64,000 nucleotides of DNA from Apus apus (lineage: Eukaryota; Chordata; Aves; Apodiformes; Apodidae), in NCBI RefSeq assembly GCF_020740795.1, contig NC_067285.1:38352511-38416510 (forward strand), given 5' to 3'. A model generated the notes under the pieces. That model did no database searches. It saw only the letters and a list, made by a program, of their open reading frames with translations, and was not told the origin of the DNA. This document shows positions 39,001 through 52,372 of the stretch, piece after piece. Within the stretch, counting starts at the first letter, position 1, and every line of letters begins with the position of its first letter. The translations under genes and the position numbers were made by a program.

Positions 39001-41315
39001 TTGTGAAATCTTTGCCTACTTCCAACCAGCTGCCTCAGTGATGGGAAAGGATGAGCAAATGTTCCTGGACTGGGAGGAAAAAAAATAATCAGCTTTTCCA
39101 AACCTTTATGGAAAATAAACCCAGCAATAAGACACATAAAAACATGAGCTGCCCAACAAATCTCAAATGACATGATAAACTAAGAGAATCTCGTGGAAGA
39201 AGGAAGCCCTTTCTGCTACTTTCTAGCTGGTACCCAAATACGTAGCAGAGTTAATGGGGAGTTACCAGAGTCCTGATTACACCATTTTATCTGCAGCAGG
39301 TAAAAGGAAGAAAAATCTTTGGTAAGGATGGGCTCAGTGTGTCTCTTGCCAGAGTCCCCACTTGGGACCATCAAGCGTTTACATCCCAGAAGGCCAAATT
39401 TCATGAAGATGTCAAGAAAAGCCAACAAATGATGAAAAATTAAGAAAACGCTGAAGGATTCAGGAGGATGGAGTTGCAGAAACAGATTACAAAGGCTGCC
39501 TTTGCAACAAAAAAGGAAATCCTGAGCTTCTTAACAGATACAATTTATCTATAAACAGTAAATAAGTGTATGAGAAAACTAGTTCACTCAAGCCAATCTA
39601 TGCTCAGGTCAAAATACTACTAGGAACTGTTTCCATGAAGCCTGTTCTATCAAAAGAAATCCACATTTCAGCAAAGCTGCTTCTAAGTTAAATTCTTAAT
39701 GATTCTCTACTGCCTCTGAACTTATTCTTTCAGCCACTTGAAAAACATTTATCTAACTCACACAGCATTCAGCTTTAAAAAAACAAATAGATGAACACTG
39801 ATAGACAATTTAATTAGAATATTGCTGCAAACCACGGGGATGGGAGTTGTGCAACATAATGCCAGGGGCAACAAGCACACTGCTGCAGCAAGCAATTTGT
39901 AACAGCAGTTAGGACAAGTGAAGAAATCAGAAGTGGGACTGGGGTAATTTTCACTAGGCTCTAGAAAGACACCCCTCTCTATGTGAATTGTAGTCAAATC
40001 CATTTAGCACAAGGAACTCATTCTCTTTTCTTAGTAGCATCTAACCACACCCAATTACCTACTGACAAAGGACAAGCAAAGAGCTCTGGGGTGAAAAGGA
40101 TCTGTCAGTACTGCAGCAATGTGTATTTCAGAAACAAAGGCAATTTGTCTCCACTTTATTTATATCTGCAGTATATTTTTCACCTTGCTATCTCAACAAT
40201 ACTGTTTTCACAATCCTCAAGAATTTTGGTTTGGCAGCGGTAGGAGTCAGCCCAGTTCTGCCCCTCATGATGTCACTTCTGCTGAACATTGCTGCAGGAG
40301 GCAGAATCTTTCTCACAAAACAGAAGTTGAGACGTGCTCTCTTCAAGAGGCTGTGCTGTACATTAAACATCTCATTTCTCCATCTCCCATCAGTGACTTT
40401 TAAAAACTGAATACACTTCGTCTCAAAGCCAGCAGAATTAAAATACCTGAAAGGAAAAAAATGAGGAAAAACCACACAACTCGTATCCAAAGCACAATCT
40501 AAGTACTTCAAATTGTACAAGTGTCAGAGCAAACCACCACTCTAACTGCTTTCATTAAACATTTACAGAGAGCTCACCTGCATATCTCAATCTCAAGCAA
40601 ACAAACCGAAGTTTGGAGTTGGATGTGTTTAGCTGGATTAGAGATCACTTTCCCTCTCACCCCACCAAATTAACGACACAAAACAGAGATAAGAGGGTCT
40701 CAAAAACAACGTCAAGTTTGAGATTGAAAATTACTCTTTTCCAAGTCCTTTCTGACCATGTTATCTCCTAACTGGGAGACGCTATTTAAAACTAAAAGTA
40801 ACAAACAAAAAGACCACACACTAACTTGATGAGTTCTTTGACAATATACTACATAACAGGGGAAAAAAAGAACAAAAAAACCCAAAACAAAACACAAAAA
40901 CAAACCAAAATCAAACAACAAGCCCTCATTCTCTTACAACATGTGCTTAACTAAGACCTAGTGCAAATAAATAGCTTTGCCCAGACCTTTACACTGAGGC
41001 CAGGTCTATGCTGTGAGCTGTCAGTACAGCTATATCTTGCCTTATAGCAGCAAAGAGTGAGCACAGCCTTGCCTGGCAAAAATGCTGTCTTGCTACCAGA
41101 GTTACTTGAGTCATCCCAGGCAAAACCTGCAAAAGAATTGTGCCAGCAGAAGACACAAGACAAAATAACCTGCCAGATTTGTCATGGCCTCCTTAATTTT
41201 TTAACCAATGCTTATTTGGCAGGGCAAAAATACCAGGAGATCCCCTTCAAAGCAGCTTCTATTCACTAACTCTGCCAGGGGTGTCAACGCCTGACCCTAC
41301 CACCACCAGAGCATG
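36010..41315. other. Gene-poor interval
   Basis: AT-rich non-coding sequence with an A/C-rich low-complexity tract (40861-40920). No gene or repeat family is recognised. Confidence 0.5.
40861..40920. repeat. A/C-rich low-complexity tract
   Basis: Irregular AAAAC-type units. Confidence 0.8.
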
Positions 41316-41316
41316 T

Positions 41317-42505
41317 ATCATAGAACGGTTTGCGTTGGAAGGGAGCCTAAAGACCATCTAGTTCTACTCCCCTGCATGGGCAGGGACACCTCCCACTAGA
41401 CCAGGTTGCTCAGAGCCCCATCCAACCTGGCTTGAACACTTCGAGAGATGAGGCAGCCACAGCTTCCCTGGGCAACCTGGGCCAGTGTCTCACCACCCTC
41501 ACACTAAAGAATTTCCTCCTCGTGTCTCACCTAAATCTCCCCTCTTCCAGTTTTAATCCATTCCCCTTGTCCTCTCACTCCCTGCCCTTGTCCAAAGTCC
41601 CTCCCCAGCTTTCCTGGAGCCCCTTCAGGCACTGGAAGGTGCTCTAAGGTCTCCCTGGAGCCTTCTCTTCTCTAGGCTGAACAGTCCCAATTCTCTCAGC
41701 CTGTGCCCGTAGGAGAGTGTTCCAGGCCTTGGATCATCTTTGTAGCCCTTCTCTGGACTTTCTTCAGGAGCTTCATGTCCTTCTTATACTGGGGGCTCCA
41801 GAACTGGACACAGTACTGCAGGTGGGGTCTCACGAGAGCCAAGTAGAGAGGGAGAATCACCTCCCTTGACCTGCAGGCCACGCTGCTTTTAATGCAGTCC
41901 AGGATACAGTTGGTTTCCGGGCTCCAGTTCACATTGCTGGCTCACGTTGAGCTTCTTGTCCACCATCACCCACAAGTCCTTCTCCTCAGGTTGGTTTTTG
42001 ATCCATTCTCCACCCAATTCGTATTTTTGCTTGGGATTGCCCAGGTGCAGGACCTTGCACATGGCCTGGTTGAGCTTAATGCAGCTTGCATGAAGCTCAT
42101 GCTCTCTCAAGCCTGAGAACGTCCCTCTGGATGGCATATCTTCCCTCCAGCATGTCAACCTCACCACACACTTTGGTGTCGTCAGCAAACTCATCGAGGG
42201 TACACTCAGAGCCACTGTCCATGTTGCTGACAAAGATGTTACACAGCACTGGTCCCAGTACAGACCCTTGGGAAACATCATTTGTCACAGGTCTCCATCT
42301 GGACATTGAGCCATTGATCACCAGTCTCTGGGTGCGACCATCCAGCCAGTTTCTTACCCAACAAATGGGCCATCCATACAATCTGTACAGTTCCAGTTTT
42401 GATACCCGGATGTCATGTGGGGACAGTGTTGAAGGCTTTGCACACATCAAGCTAGATTATGTCAGTTGCTCTTCCTTTGTCTACCAATGTAATCACCTTA
42501 AAACT
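41317..42505 (-). mobile_element. CR1 LINE, 5'-truncated, with reverse-transcriptase remnant
   Basis: About 1.2 kb in minus orientation. The 3' end (ATCATAGAACGGTTTGCG on the plus strand) is at the left. The body carries the C-terminal part of the CR1 ORF2 reverse transcriptase. The polymerase core FADD is encoded at 42178-42189, and the characteristic C-terminal region ([23 protein letters not shown]) follows at 41700-41930. Adjacent segments lie in different frames and at least one in-frame stop interrupts the RT domain, so the copy is dead. The 5' truncation near 42505 is approximate. Confidence 0.92.
41696..42480 (-). pseudogene. Broken CR1 ORF2 reverse transcriptase fragment
   Basis: Three consecutive minus-strand pieces (ending near 42097, 41889 and 41696) each match successive parts of CR1 ORF2. 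The frame changes between pieces, and a TAG interrupts the segment upstream of the FADD motif. It is not translatable as one protein. Confidence 0.85.
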
Positions 42506-45500
42506 GCTTCTTCCTCCTTACTTTGTCCTCCAGTGGCAACATTGTCCTAAAATCTTCAGTATCTAGGTATGGAATTGATATGGTCGAGCATGACCAGCTT
42601 TGTCACTGCAGTAGGCTTATCACAAGTCTCCTTAGCCCCATCAACCAACATCTACAAGGAGCAAAGCACCAAACTCTTTCCTTGGTAAATGACCAGAGCA
42701 TACAAACCTTGTACACAGGCAGAGAAAGAAAAAAGCAAGGATATTCTGATTCTTAAGGGACTTGTGCTCCCCTTTAATTTTCCTCCTCCTATTGTTGCTC
42801 CCTCAGTTGTCTAGCACGCAGGAGCCAGAATGGAGGTTTTGCTGTGTCACTGGCAGGGCAGGAAGGCAGCACCCACCTTCTCTCTGAATGCTGAAGCTTT
42901 GGCAATTGCCCAAGGTAACAGAGGTCAGCAGCACTAATCATTCTGGCTGGAGCACCAGGATTACCTTAAACTGCACTCTGTCCCTGTTTCCTTCTACCAC
43001 CTACAGGATGCCAACTTGATATATCGTAATAGCTCTTCAAGCACATCTTTAAGAGGCACTTTCCATTGATTTGTGTGGTTGCCATCTACAGAAAAGTACG
43101 TCAAGTTTTATCCTTCTTTTCTTTAGCAACAACAAACCTCACCGCTGACCAGGGCTTTCAGCATTGTACTTCCAAACCCACAAGTAAAATTCCATCAATC
43201 AATTTCCTTCTAACATCTGTAAACCAACTTGGTCTAGACCCTGCTCGAATTGTTCACTCAGTGTGTTACATGACATGTTCTGCTTTCTTCAGGTCACTTT
43301 CCATTCCCACCCTTCACTCAGTCATTTCAATAAGGAATACAGTATAGTCCAGTCCAAAATAGATTTTGTCTCATCTCTGACATCCAAGTTTGCACACCCA
43401 CTCCACACAGTCTCAAGTTAGCCTTCTCTAAAAAAGAGTAATGCTATTTTTATTTGTCATGTTCTGTCACATTAGCAGATGGCAGTAACTCCTTAATTTA
43501 GGTTTCAAAAACACTTGATGTAGGTTTCAAAACCATTTGTCAAGCTTGGCTTTGTTACTGTAATAGAATATCATACACCCTTTACAAATATATTAAACAT
43601 CTCCTAACTAGCATAATGCACATTTCACTGGTCATCTGGATAGGTAGCATGTAGGTGCTACACTTGGCTTACTTGGCCTGCACCATTTCACTGTTCCTTA
43701 GAACACCTCTAGGACATCAAAATAAGACATTCCTAAATAATTTACTTCCCCATTTCTGGTTTAAGGCTCACATAATTTTCCACATGAACAGTAAAAAGAC
43801 CTACTAATTCCATCACTTTTGACCAAACTAGCTCTGTCCCGAGAAAACACAAAACTAAAAAAACTAAACAACTAAAAACTAAAAGCTATCCTACAGACAC
43901 CTTGATCTCACCCTGGATTACAGCATGGCTGTTTCCTGTAAGGACAGAAAGCCTCTCCATCTCTATTTATGATCTCTGTGAAACCATTTTGAAATTAAGC
44001 TTCAAGACTGCGCATGAGCCAAAGACTTAGTCTGAGGTATCTAATTCTCTCTCATATTCTGCCAGAACAATAAAACTGTAAAAGCCAAATTAATAAGAGA
44101 ATCAGCCCTACCATATGAGTATCTCCCTTTCCAGCATCTCCCTTCCTCTCCAGCTTGTGGTATCAAACAGGAGCACTTTTAGCAGGATCGGCCCTGGGCC
44201 ATTCATGAGTCTGAGATATCAGTAAACAACTTGTTTCTCTTAGTCTACAGATTTTTAAACAGAAAATAATACATGAACTACCTGGCCTAGCACAATTAAG
44301 GCTGTACCTTAGAGGGTATGTGGGATTTGCTGAATACCATGGTGATAGTCTAGATTACAATTCATCAGGACAAAATCAGATTAATCGCAAAATATTCTAA
44401 ACCTAGCATGTTTCTCACCTTATCTTGTTTAATTTCAGCCTGAGCCAGACTCATTTTCTGATTTATTCTTAGTGATAGCTAATACTGCAGACTAAAGGCT
44501 TTGTCTGCCTCTCACTCAGTTGTCTCTCACTCCATTCTTCTTGTTAAATGATTATCAGGCTTTATATTACCCACTCTGCTTCTGCTCCACCAAAATTCTT
44601 CAATGGCAGTTATGCTTCAACTCACCCATTCTTCATCTTTCCCTTTTTTGTGATGGGGTAGGTATTATCATCCACCAGGTATCAGTAGCCGACACGTCCG
44701 AATCACTAACTTTACAAACAGCCTACAGTCCCCTTAAAGACCCCAACAGAAGCACAGAATCTAAAGCACAGTATTTTCATTGTGTGCACACACTGAGGAA
44801 GCTACGCTGCAGGTGAGGTTTGCTGGTAAATAAGGAAAGCTGACTGCATTCTATACAGGGCCCTAACGCGTTATTCAGTGTATGATACACAAAATACACT
44901 GTCAGCTCAAGTCAATGGAATTCACAAAAACTGCCTTTGAGAAACACAGCAGAAAGGCAGGATGGCAGGAAGAACGTTGCTAGCAACATCAGCTTTCTTG
45001 CCTAGAAATCCACAGACTGAGTTAGTCACTGGAGATAAAATCTAAGAAATAAAGCCACCTTATATCTCAAATAAAAGGAGGAGAAAAAGACACACATTTT
45101 ACATGGAGTAATGCTTGGAAAGAAAAATACTTGCCTCGTTCAATGAACACAGTGCTCCCTTAAACAGAGACTACAAAGACTTTTAGTAGGGCATACCCAG
45201 AAAAAAAAAAAAAAAAACCTACAAAATGTAGGAACCTGAAATCCAGAAGCAGGAGTGGAAATCAGTACTTACATTAAGAGGCTGAGAACTGTAGTATCTA
45301 CACCTGATTTCAAGACCTTAAGTATTTCCTAGTGAAAGAGAAAACTGTTCAATGGACATACTATTCCAGCCAGCAGGAAGAGTTACAGGACAGATCTAAT
45401 TCCCTACAAAAATGTCTTCCAAAATTGAAAGCAACTACAGCTACCCAAGACAAGGATCAGTAGGGTGACAGCCAGCCAGTGGTTTTGACAAAGTACCCAG

Positions 45501-47890
45501 GCTCAGACAGCAGGAGCTCAGGAGGTAAAATGAGAGAGCAGTGCAGGTATCACCATTCAACTGGAAGTCAACAAAATGCAAAAGGTAGCAGCGTGACAGA
45601 TGTGGAAGGAAAATCACATTATGTTCCAGTGCTAGAGACAAGGAGAGCAGAAGAGCAGGCAAACAAAAACCCCCTCAAAGACAGCACAAGAAATGCGAAG
45701 ACAGAGAAGATTCCTGACAAAAAGTAGAAGCAGAGCTCTGCAGAGGGCCTTGAACAGCTCCAGAGACATTGCCCATGCTCCACGGCAAGCAAGACATAGA
45801 ATTGCTGCATCTTCAGCAATGCTTCCTGACCTACTGCCAATATGATTCCAGCTGGATTGTACAGGCAATTCCAGAAGCAATGCTACCTGCAGTATTTAAA
45901 GCCAAAAGTGCAATCAGACGCTGAAGATGTCCTCACTTGAGAGCAATGGGCAAGTACAGACCATCAATAAAACAAAAAAGTAAGATGTATTATCACTTTG
46001 AGTGTATCATGGGTGAACAACCTTGGGAGAAATGGAAATTTTCAGACAGAAAGAGTTAGTGGCTCATCTCTGGCATGGACAAATTCTACCAGCCCTACTG
46101 CATGCACAGACTAACTACAAGTCATTAAGAGGTACCATGGAAAACCACTACTTACATGAGCAAAGTAACTACAAATGTCATCAAGATTCTAGCTGTATCA
46201 CACAAGTTTAAGCGTGCAATATAGCCATAAGACTTGGCAGATACAATTAGAAAGTATTTCTAGAGTGCATCATGCCATAGCATCTTAGCATTACCAAAGA
46301 TCAGTCCTGCCCATACTAAAATGCTAAACAGGATGGGAAGCCACAAGCAGAACAATCATCCACTAAGCCACAAGTGTCACACTGTTCTCTGAGGAAAAGG
46401 CTAGTCTTGTGCATAAGCCATGATTATGTTCAAAGGGGATAGAGAGTAAATCTCAGAAGGTAAGAGCTGAAACTGAGACACCAATATGTACTTCACAGCT
46501 GAATGTCTAAGAATAGCAGGGCCGCTCATCAAACCCAATTTTAAGTGTACACACAATAGCACAGGGCATGCTGAAAATAGAGACTGCCTGAGAAAAGAAG
46601 GGCTCCCAGTCTCAAGGAATCTCAAGCAATCTCAATCTAAATTTCCAAGACCTGTAAGTGCTCACTTACACAAAATGGAGCTACATTGCTTTGCCACAAT
46701 ACCCAGCAAGTCTACCATTCAGAAACCAGAATGTTTAAAGCATGCTCTAGCAAGAACAGCTGTTAAAGCAGGCCATAAAAGCTACAGCATCCTATCATCT
46801 GACTGTGACCATGGCACACAGCAACAGAAACCCCACTTGAACAAGCTTTTTAGTCAGTTGACATGATGCCTGTCTCCTAAATAATAACAAAGCAAAAGCA
46901 GCAAAGAAACTGTTGACAAAGACAAGCACACACCAAATACCTACCCAACTATGCTGGGCCATTACAATTAACGCTCATAAAACAAGCGGCAGAGCAGACC
47001 AGGAAAAGACACCTAAAAAGTCAAGTCCTGCTTTCTATGACTGCAGGTCTTCTCCTCCCAAGGCACAGCACAGGCAGGACGCAGGCAGTCGACCCAGACC
47101 AGCAGTCCGCTGCAACAAAACAGTCAATGACCTGAGGCCACGGGACACAGCTGAGAGCACCAAGGCAAAGGCCGTGAGCCAGCCCCACAGAGGGGACAAA
47201 GCCAAAAACAGGGTGGAAACTTAGCAGAGAGCAATAGCAATCTATCACTTTAAGCAACTAGCAGAAGCAAAGCTGAACGTAAAATGTGCACTGTCAGCAC
47301 ACATCCAGTGATGGTGCTGAAGCCAGGAGGAACTAGGAAAAGCCCAAGCAATCAGGTGGGCTAACACAGGATAACTGCTTGAAAAGAGGACTAGAAAACC
47401 TAAGATACTGAACTGGAACAAAGGCAGAAGTCACACCCTCATGCAGGCTGCACACTAGTGAAATTCTGGCTTTAATGAGTCTGTTACTACTTGCACAAGA
47501 TCATGGTTTTTGTAGTTAGTAAATGACAAGTTACAACAACTTACAAGGAAATTAGAGAGGAAAGCAAAAAAAACAGGACAGAAAAGTCTGGAGAAAGCAC
47601 AAGCTGCAGTGGCCACATCTCTGTAAATAACTTCTCTGGAGCCACCTGCCTTTTTCTAAGTTGGCCAATACTATTAGCCATCAAATAGATGTGGTGCAAG
47701 CTGGACTACCTTGACATTCTGGAAATAAACATCTCCAATGCACAGCCTAAGACATTGGAAGAGCAGTCAGCAGAAATCCAAGAAATGGGCAATAGCCTAC
47801 ATTCTAATTGAGCATGCACTTCATTCTTACTTAAGGCACTGTCATAGTATTTATACCCATGGATTGAAAACTAGACCTAAGAAAAACAAG
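42506..47890. other. Gene-poor interval with a T-poor stretch
   Basis: Ordinary AT-rich sequence to about 45.2 kb, then an A/C/G-rich, T-poor stretch (clearest at about 46900-47220). Several frames of 80-126 codons are open there on the plus strand (45479-45727, 46486-46866, 46913-47224). They have no recognisable domain. A shortage of T, and therefore of stop codons, explains their length. Confidence 0.45.
45201..45217. repeat. Poly-A tract
   Basis: About 17 consecutive A. Confidence 0.85.
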
Positions 47891-47891
47891 T

Positions 47892-48262
47892 CATAGAACC
47901 ATAGAATGGTTTGGGTTGGAAGGGACCTTAAAGATCATCTAGTTCCAATTCCCTGCATGATCAGGGACACCTCCCACTAGACAAGGTTACTCACAGTCCC
48001 AGCCAACCCAGACTTGAACACTTCCAGAGATGGGGCTTCCACAACTTCCCTGGGCAACCTGTGCCAGCGTCTCACCACCCTCACCCTAAATTTCTTCATA
48101 ATGTCTAAACTAACTCTCCCCTCTTCCAGTTTTAATCCATTCCCCCTTGTCCTCCCACTACAAGCCTTTGTAAACAGTCCCTCCCCAGCTTTCCTGTAGC
48201 CCCTTCAGCTTCTGGAAGGCTGCTATGAGGTCTCCCTGGTGCCTTCTCTTCTCCAGGCTGCT
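47892..48262 (-). mobile_element. CR1 LINE 3' fragment
   Basis: Starts at the 3' end (ACCATAGAATGGTTTGGGTT) and extends about 370 bp into the region just before the ORF2 end. It is clearly homologous to 41317-41690, for example the shared ACTTCCCTGGGCAACCTG-like and CTCTTCCAGTTTTAATCC segments. Confidence 0.9.
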
Positions 48263-51200
48263 GCTTCTCTCCAACATGAGAGCCTAGACTTTTAGGATCT
48301 TCACATTACATTGATTTTACACCCCCACTGAATACCACTTACTCCCATTGTTGAATCCACACTCCTTGTCTCTATTGGATTTTAGTCAGAATTTCAGAGG
48401 ATCCAGGCTTATATTGGCACGTAAAGCATGACTTCACATAGCCTGCCTACAGTTAGTAGAATTCATAATTGCTGTATTTTCCCAGCACACTCTCAGCATT
48501 AGTGCTGCTCCCTGTCTGCATCCAGGCCCGATGGCTCAGCACAAGACTTTTGTCACTCATTACACTTGGGGATTAGCATTATCCATGTGCTAATACTTCC
48601 TCACAGACACAAAGAGCTGGCAGCTGCACGCAAGACCTTCTGGTGTAAAAACCCCTCCCCATAGCTCAGCTTTTCTAGTCTTTTATTTAATCCAATGGGA
48701 ACATGCTTCATTACCCTCCCTCCCAATCAAGATTTACCTCATTGAGTAGAATATTTATTAATCAGTTTAATGTTTTTGCTCTGGCAAAGGGAGCAAGAGA
48801 CCTTTTCCTTCTTTCCCTTTTCCAAAGCCATTCACCATTAAAACACAAATGCTCCTCTCCTAGCCACCTCGGTGAGAACTGAGGACACGATGACCTCGTG
48901 TGGCAGATTCGGGGCCTAGCTATTCATTGCCACCAGCTACAGCAACCACAGCACAGTTGTTGCCATCAATTTTTATTTCAAGATGAAATCTGTAGTAAGT
49001 TTCCTTTCCTCATGAATGGTGACAGTTTTCAGTGGCCATGTTTTTCAGTTAACTATCTTCAACACAGCTGACCTTGCACTGGTGGCTTTTAGTATTTTTT
49101 AAAACAAATAATTTCTACTGGCCATGAATCTGTACCAGTGACCCCTTTCATAAGGGCATCAAAACATTCCAGTGAAAAAGCTAAAGCCAGGACTGCCTTC
49201 ACTCTCAATTATTTAATAGAGCACTTTTCAGACCAACAAAACTGCCCATCATTATGAACTAATCCTCCCAGCATTCTGAAGACAGAGTTAGCACTATTTT
49301 AAAAAGACTGAGGCAAAGACTTATTTACTGGCCGCCATGCAATGAGGCTAAACAGGAACTGGGAAAACAGCCTTGGGGTCACAACACCTAGCTAAGCTGA
49401 GACCTCTTGGCAATGGCAATTGCACATGGTCTTTTCCTAAGATACAAATTAATTATTACTACATACATTCTTCCCTGATCTACACTTAACAGTTTATGGT
49501 GAATTTCTCCTGTGTCATATTTATCTCACAGGTTCCTGGAGTCTTTAACTACTGAAAAAATAACAGAACAACAGACTAATCACATTTTACATACAATTCC
49601 ATTGTTATGAAATCTGCTTAAATAAACAGAACACAGTAGAAATAGGTAACTGGCATAAAGTTACAAAATACTAACTTCTATGTACAAAATCTGTTGCTGT
49701 TCTAAGAAGCATTTATATTAAGGAATGTAAAATTCACTATAAAGGAAACAACTATAAAGATTGAAAATAAAATATGGCAATATTACATCCACTGCTCATA
49801 AGTGTACTTGCACAGCAATTAAGAGACTACCAATCAATATTTGTATCTGGAGAACATTAAAAAAACCCACACAGATTCTGTTTCCCACTTGTGATGACGC
49901 TTGACTAAAACAAGCATTCATTTCTAGCCAGTTCCATCCAGTATCTCTTACCCAAGGGAAGAGAAACGGACACAGCACTCAAGGACTGAAAACACATCCT
50001 CACCAAAGAGTAGATATCAGTTCAGAAACCTTTTGTCTCTCTAATAGGCAAAAAAACCCCAACGCAGCACTCCTGTTTTGTGGCAGCCTGGCAACAGATT
50101 TAAGCAAAGAAAAGAATACTGACAAAGTTGCAGGTCGAAGGTGCTGTTAGAGCTGGGAGGTTCAAGCTGACCCACAGGCAGAAGAGTCTCAGGACATCTC
50201 TCTTCTGTTTATGCTGCGCCTGTCCTACATACGAAGAACTCCAGCTTCACCTACTTCAGCCCAGCTACTTTCAATGCCCCAGAAGCCCAGGGGCGGGTGG
50301 GGTGTCTTTTTTGTGTTTGTTGTTGGTTTGTTTTTTTCTCTCTCCACAACAATTAAAAACATTCTAATAATTGGTCATGACATTGCTCCTTCAAACCCAA
50401 ACTTGGCAGTCAGAGGTTTTGTAAAGCTGCCTGGAACAGGATGCAGATAACCTGCCACAGAATTTCTGTATGCTCTGTAATGGGTTTAAAAAGAAGTCTT
50501 TATTAGAACTCAGACTTGTTTACTCCGTGCAACGAGCACTGTCATTCCAATTCCTGTAATTAAATCCACAATTTTGACAGCTGAAACTGTAGGAATAATT
50601 ACACTGTTAGTCAAAATAAGTTGTTACTGTTCAGACTGTTGCCAAGAATGTTTTAAAGGCTTCTACTATGCGTTTCAAGAAAATTTGAACTAAAGCTTCA
50701 TCCATTCCACCTCACTTCATTTCTGGAGCAAAGATGTTAAAATCTTTCCTTTTACTAGGCAACCTTGAAGTCCAAAACAATATTTTTCCACCATACTATT
50801 GCTGCATTCCACTATAATATGAATATTATACAAAACACCCCTCTGTTGATCAGTAAATTATAGATATGATACTTTTTTTATAATCCCATGTCTCTATTCC
50901 ATAATCTCTTTTCCCACACATGAAAAAAATCTGGAGCCAGTCAGTGTGTCAGAAGTCTCAGAACTACACTGAGAATACAGAATCTTAAACTCATTGATTG
51001 TACTAGTATTACATATCAGCAATCTACAGTGTTCTTTCTTTCATGAGACAAGGGAGCCAACACTATTTAGCATTTTAAAACGTAATTCCAACCACTTTTA
51101 TTTTTCAGCCAACGGTTAAAGAACTCCAGCATAATTCCAACCACCAAGGAAGAAATTTCATCTCAAATTTGCAAGTAACACAGGCGCCACAATAGACAAT

Positions 51201-52149
51201 AAAATGCTTTACAAAACAATTTTGCAAAGGCCAACTGTGCAATCATTCAGAAATATATAAAGCAGAAGAAAGCAGCTCATACAACACAGCACTTGAGATG
51301 TGTACTCTGTGTAGTTTATATTTTCAGCACCTGAAACAAAGTGGCTCAGTTAATAAAATAAGATGCACCAGAACAACAGCTACTCCACAAAGGTTTTTCC
51401 CTTCTTACAAGAGGATCAGAAAGGGCAGCCTACTGCAAATACAAGCACCCAAAAATCCCAGCTATGAAATGGAGAAGCTGGAACAAAAGCGGGAAGCCAC
51501 CTCTGACATCCAAAATGTGATTAAGGTTTAGAAACATGTCATTTACAGATGGAGGCCATTTGCAAAATTTTCTGCTTCCTTTTACAGTACCCATCAAGCA
51601 CAAATACTTCTCTACAGGAACAGAGGACTTCCCAACAACAAAAGACAGCTGCTTTATCCACAGCTTTAAAAAACATCTGGGAAACCAAAATAGTAGAGAA
51701 TGGAAAGCCTCTTAATATCCTAGTTTGCAATGCACCATGAAAACAGATATAAAACCTAATTTGACATCCACAGAATTTCAGCCATATTTGGATTTATTTC
51801 AATTCCGTGAAGAATTTCATATATCAAAATTGTCAGTCAATATTTTTTTTTATACCTTACAATATAAAACTCCAGGTTATATTAAAATTCCCTCATGAGC
51901 AAAAATGGGTTTTACTTTTCTCTTCCTCAGAACACTGAGACATTAATGACAAGTCAATTCCACTAAAAAAACCGCAAACACTCAAGATATCTAAAAATCA
52001 CTACATTCTTGAAAATTAAATAGCTGAGTACCAAATAAATTTAAAAATACAAGAAAATACTCCAGAAGAACTTATTCATCAAATGAGAAACAGACACAAT
52101 GTTTGGAAACTCTCAGAATTCTAGTATCTTCAGAATTTGTGTCACGCTT
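48263..52149. other. Non-coding interval downstream of DCK
   Basis: AT-rich sequence with no recognised gene. Its right part may include the distal DCK 3'UTR if distal poly(A) signals (51793, 51097 or 50499) are used. Confidence 0.45.
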
Positions 52150-52175
52150 AATATAATACTGAGCAAACTTACTGA

Positions 52176-52181
52176 TTTATT
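52176..52181 (-). promoter_or_regulatory. Poly(A) signal AATAAA, second DCK candidate
   Basis: A second AATAAA 29 nt further downstream on the minus strand, in TTTAATAAATCAG. Confidence 0.5.
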
Positions 52182-52204
52182 AAACAATTTCCCTATTCAC
52201 AAAG

Positions 52205-52210
52205 TTTATT
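52205..52210 (-). promoter_or_regulatory. Poly(A) signal AATAAA, DCK proximal
   Basis: AATAAA on the minus strand, followed by T/G-rich sequence (CTTTGTG, then GAAATTGTTT), the usual context for cleavage. Confidence 0.55.
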
Positions 52211-52345
52211 TGTTCCTCACAACTGAATCAACAGAATTGAGTCCTGCCTCTCCAGAGACCTTCTATAAAAGCAGAAGCTGTACTTCAGACTTTGATGGCA
52301 CAGATGTTTGGAAGACTTTGACTATGCCTGCACTTCAAAAGAGGA

Positions 52346-52372
52346 TCATAAGGTGCTCAAAAATTCTTTGAC
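52346..52372 (-). CDS. DCK: DCK coding exon 7, terminal micro-coding exon
   Basis: Only 27 coding nt: VKEFLSTL and a TGA stop. It follows a strong polypyrimidine tract and acceptor (tttctttttgcag). It is separated from exon 6 by a 2949-bp intron. The eight residues equal the human DCK C-terminus, which settles the choice over other AG sites nearer exon 6. Confidence 0.93.
   Translation of the reverse strand, partial: VKEFLSTL

Larger units (their letters stand above)
52150..52345 (-). other. DCK: DCK 3'UTR, proximal part
   Basis: Sequence following the DCK stop codon. The first poly(A) signals lie about 140 and 165 nt after the stop, so a short 3'UTR is possible. Mammalian DCK uses a longer one, and more distal signals exist at 51793-51798, 51097-51102 and 50499-50504 (minus-strand AATAAA). 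The true end cannot be fixed from sequence alone. Confidence 0.6.

Noticed and set aside
48014-48199. Plus-strand frame similar to one at 41432-41647
   Set aside because: The similarity is only because both are antisense reads of the same CR1 segment.
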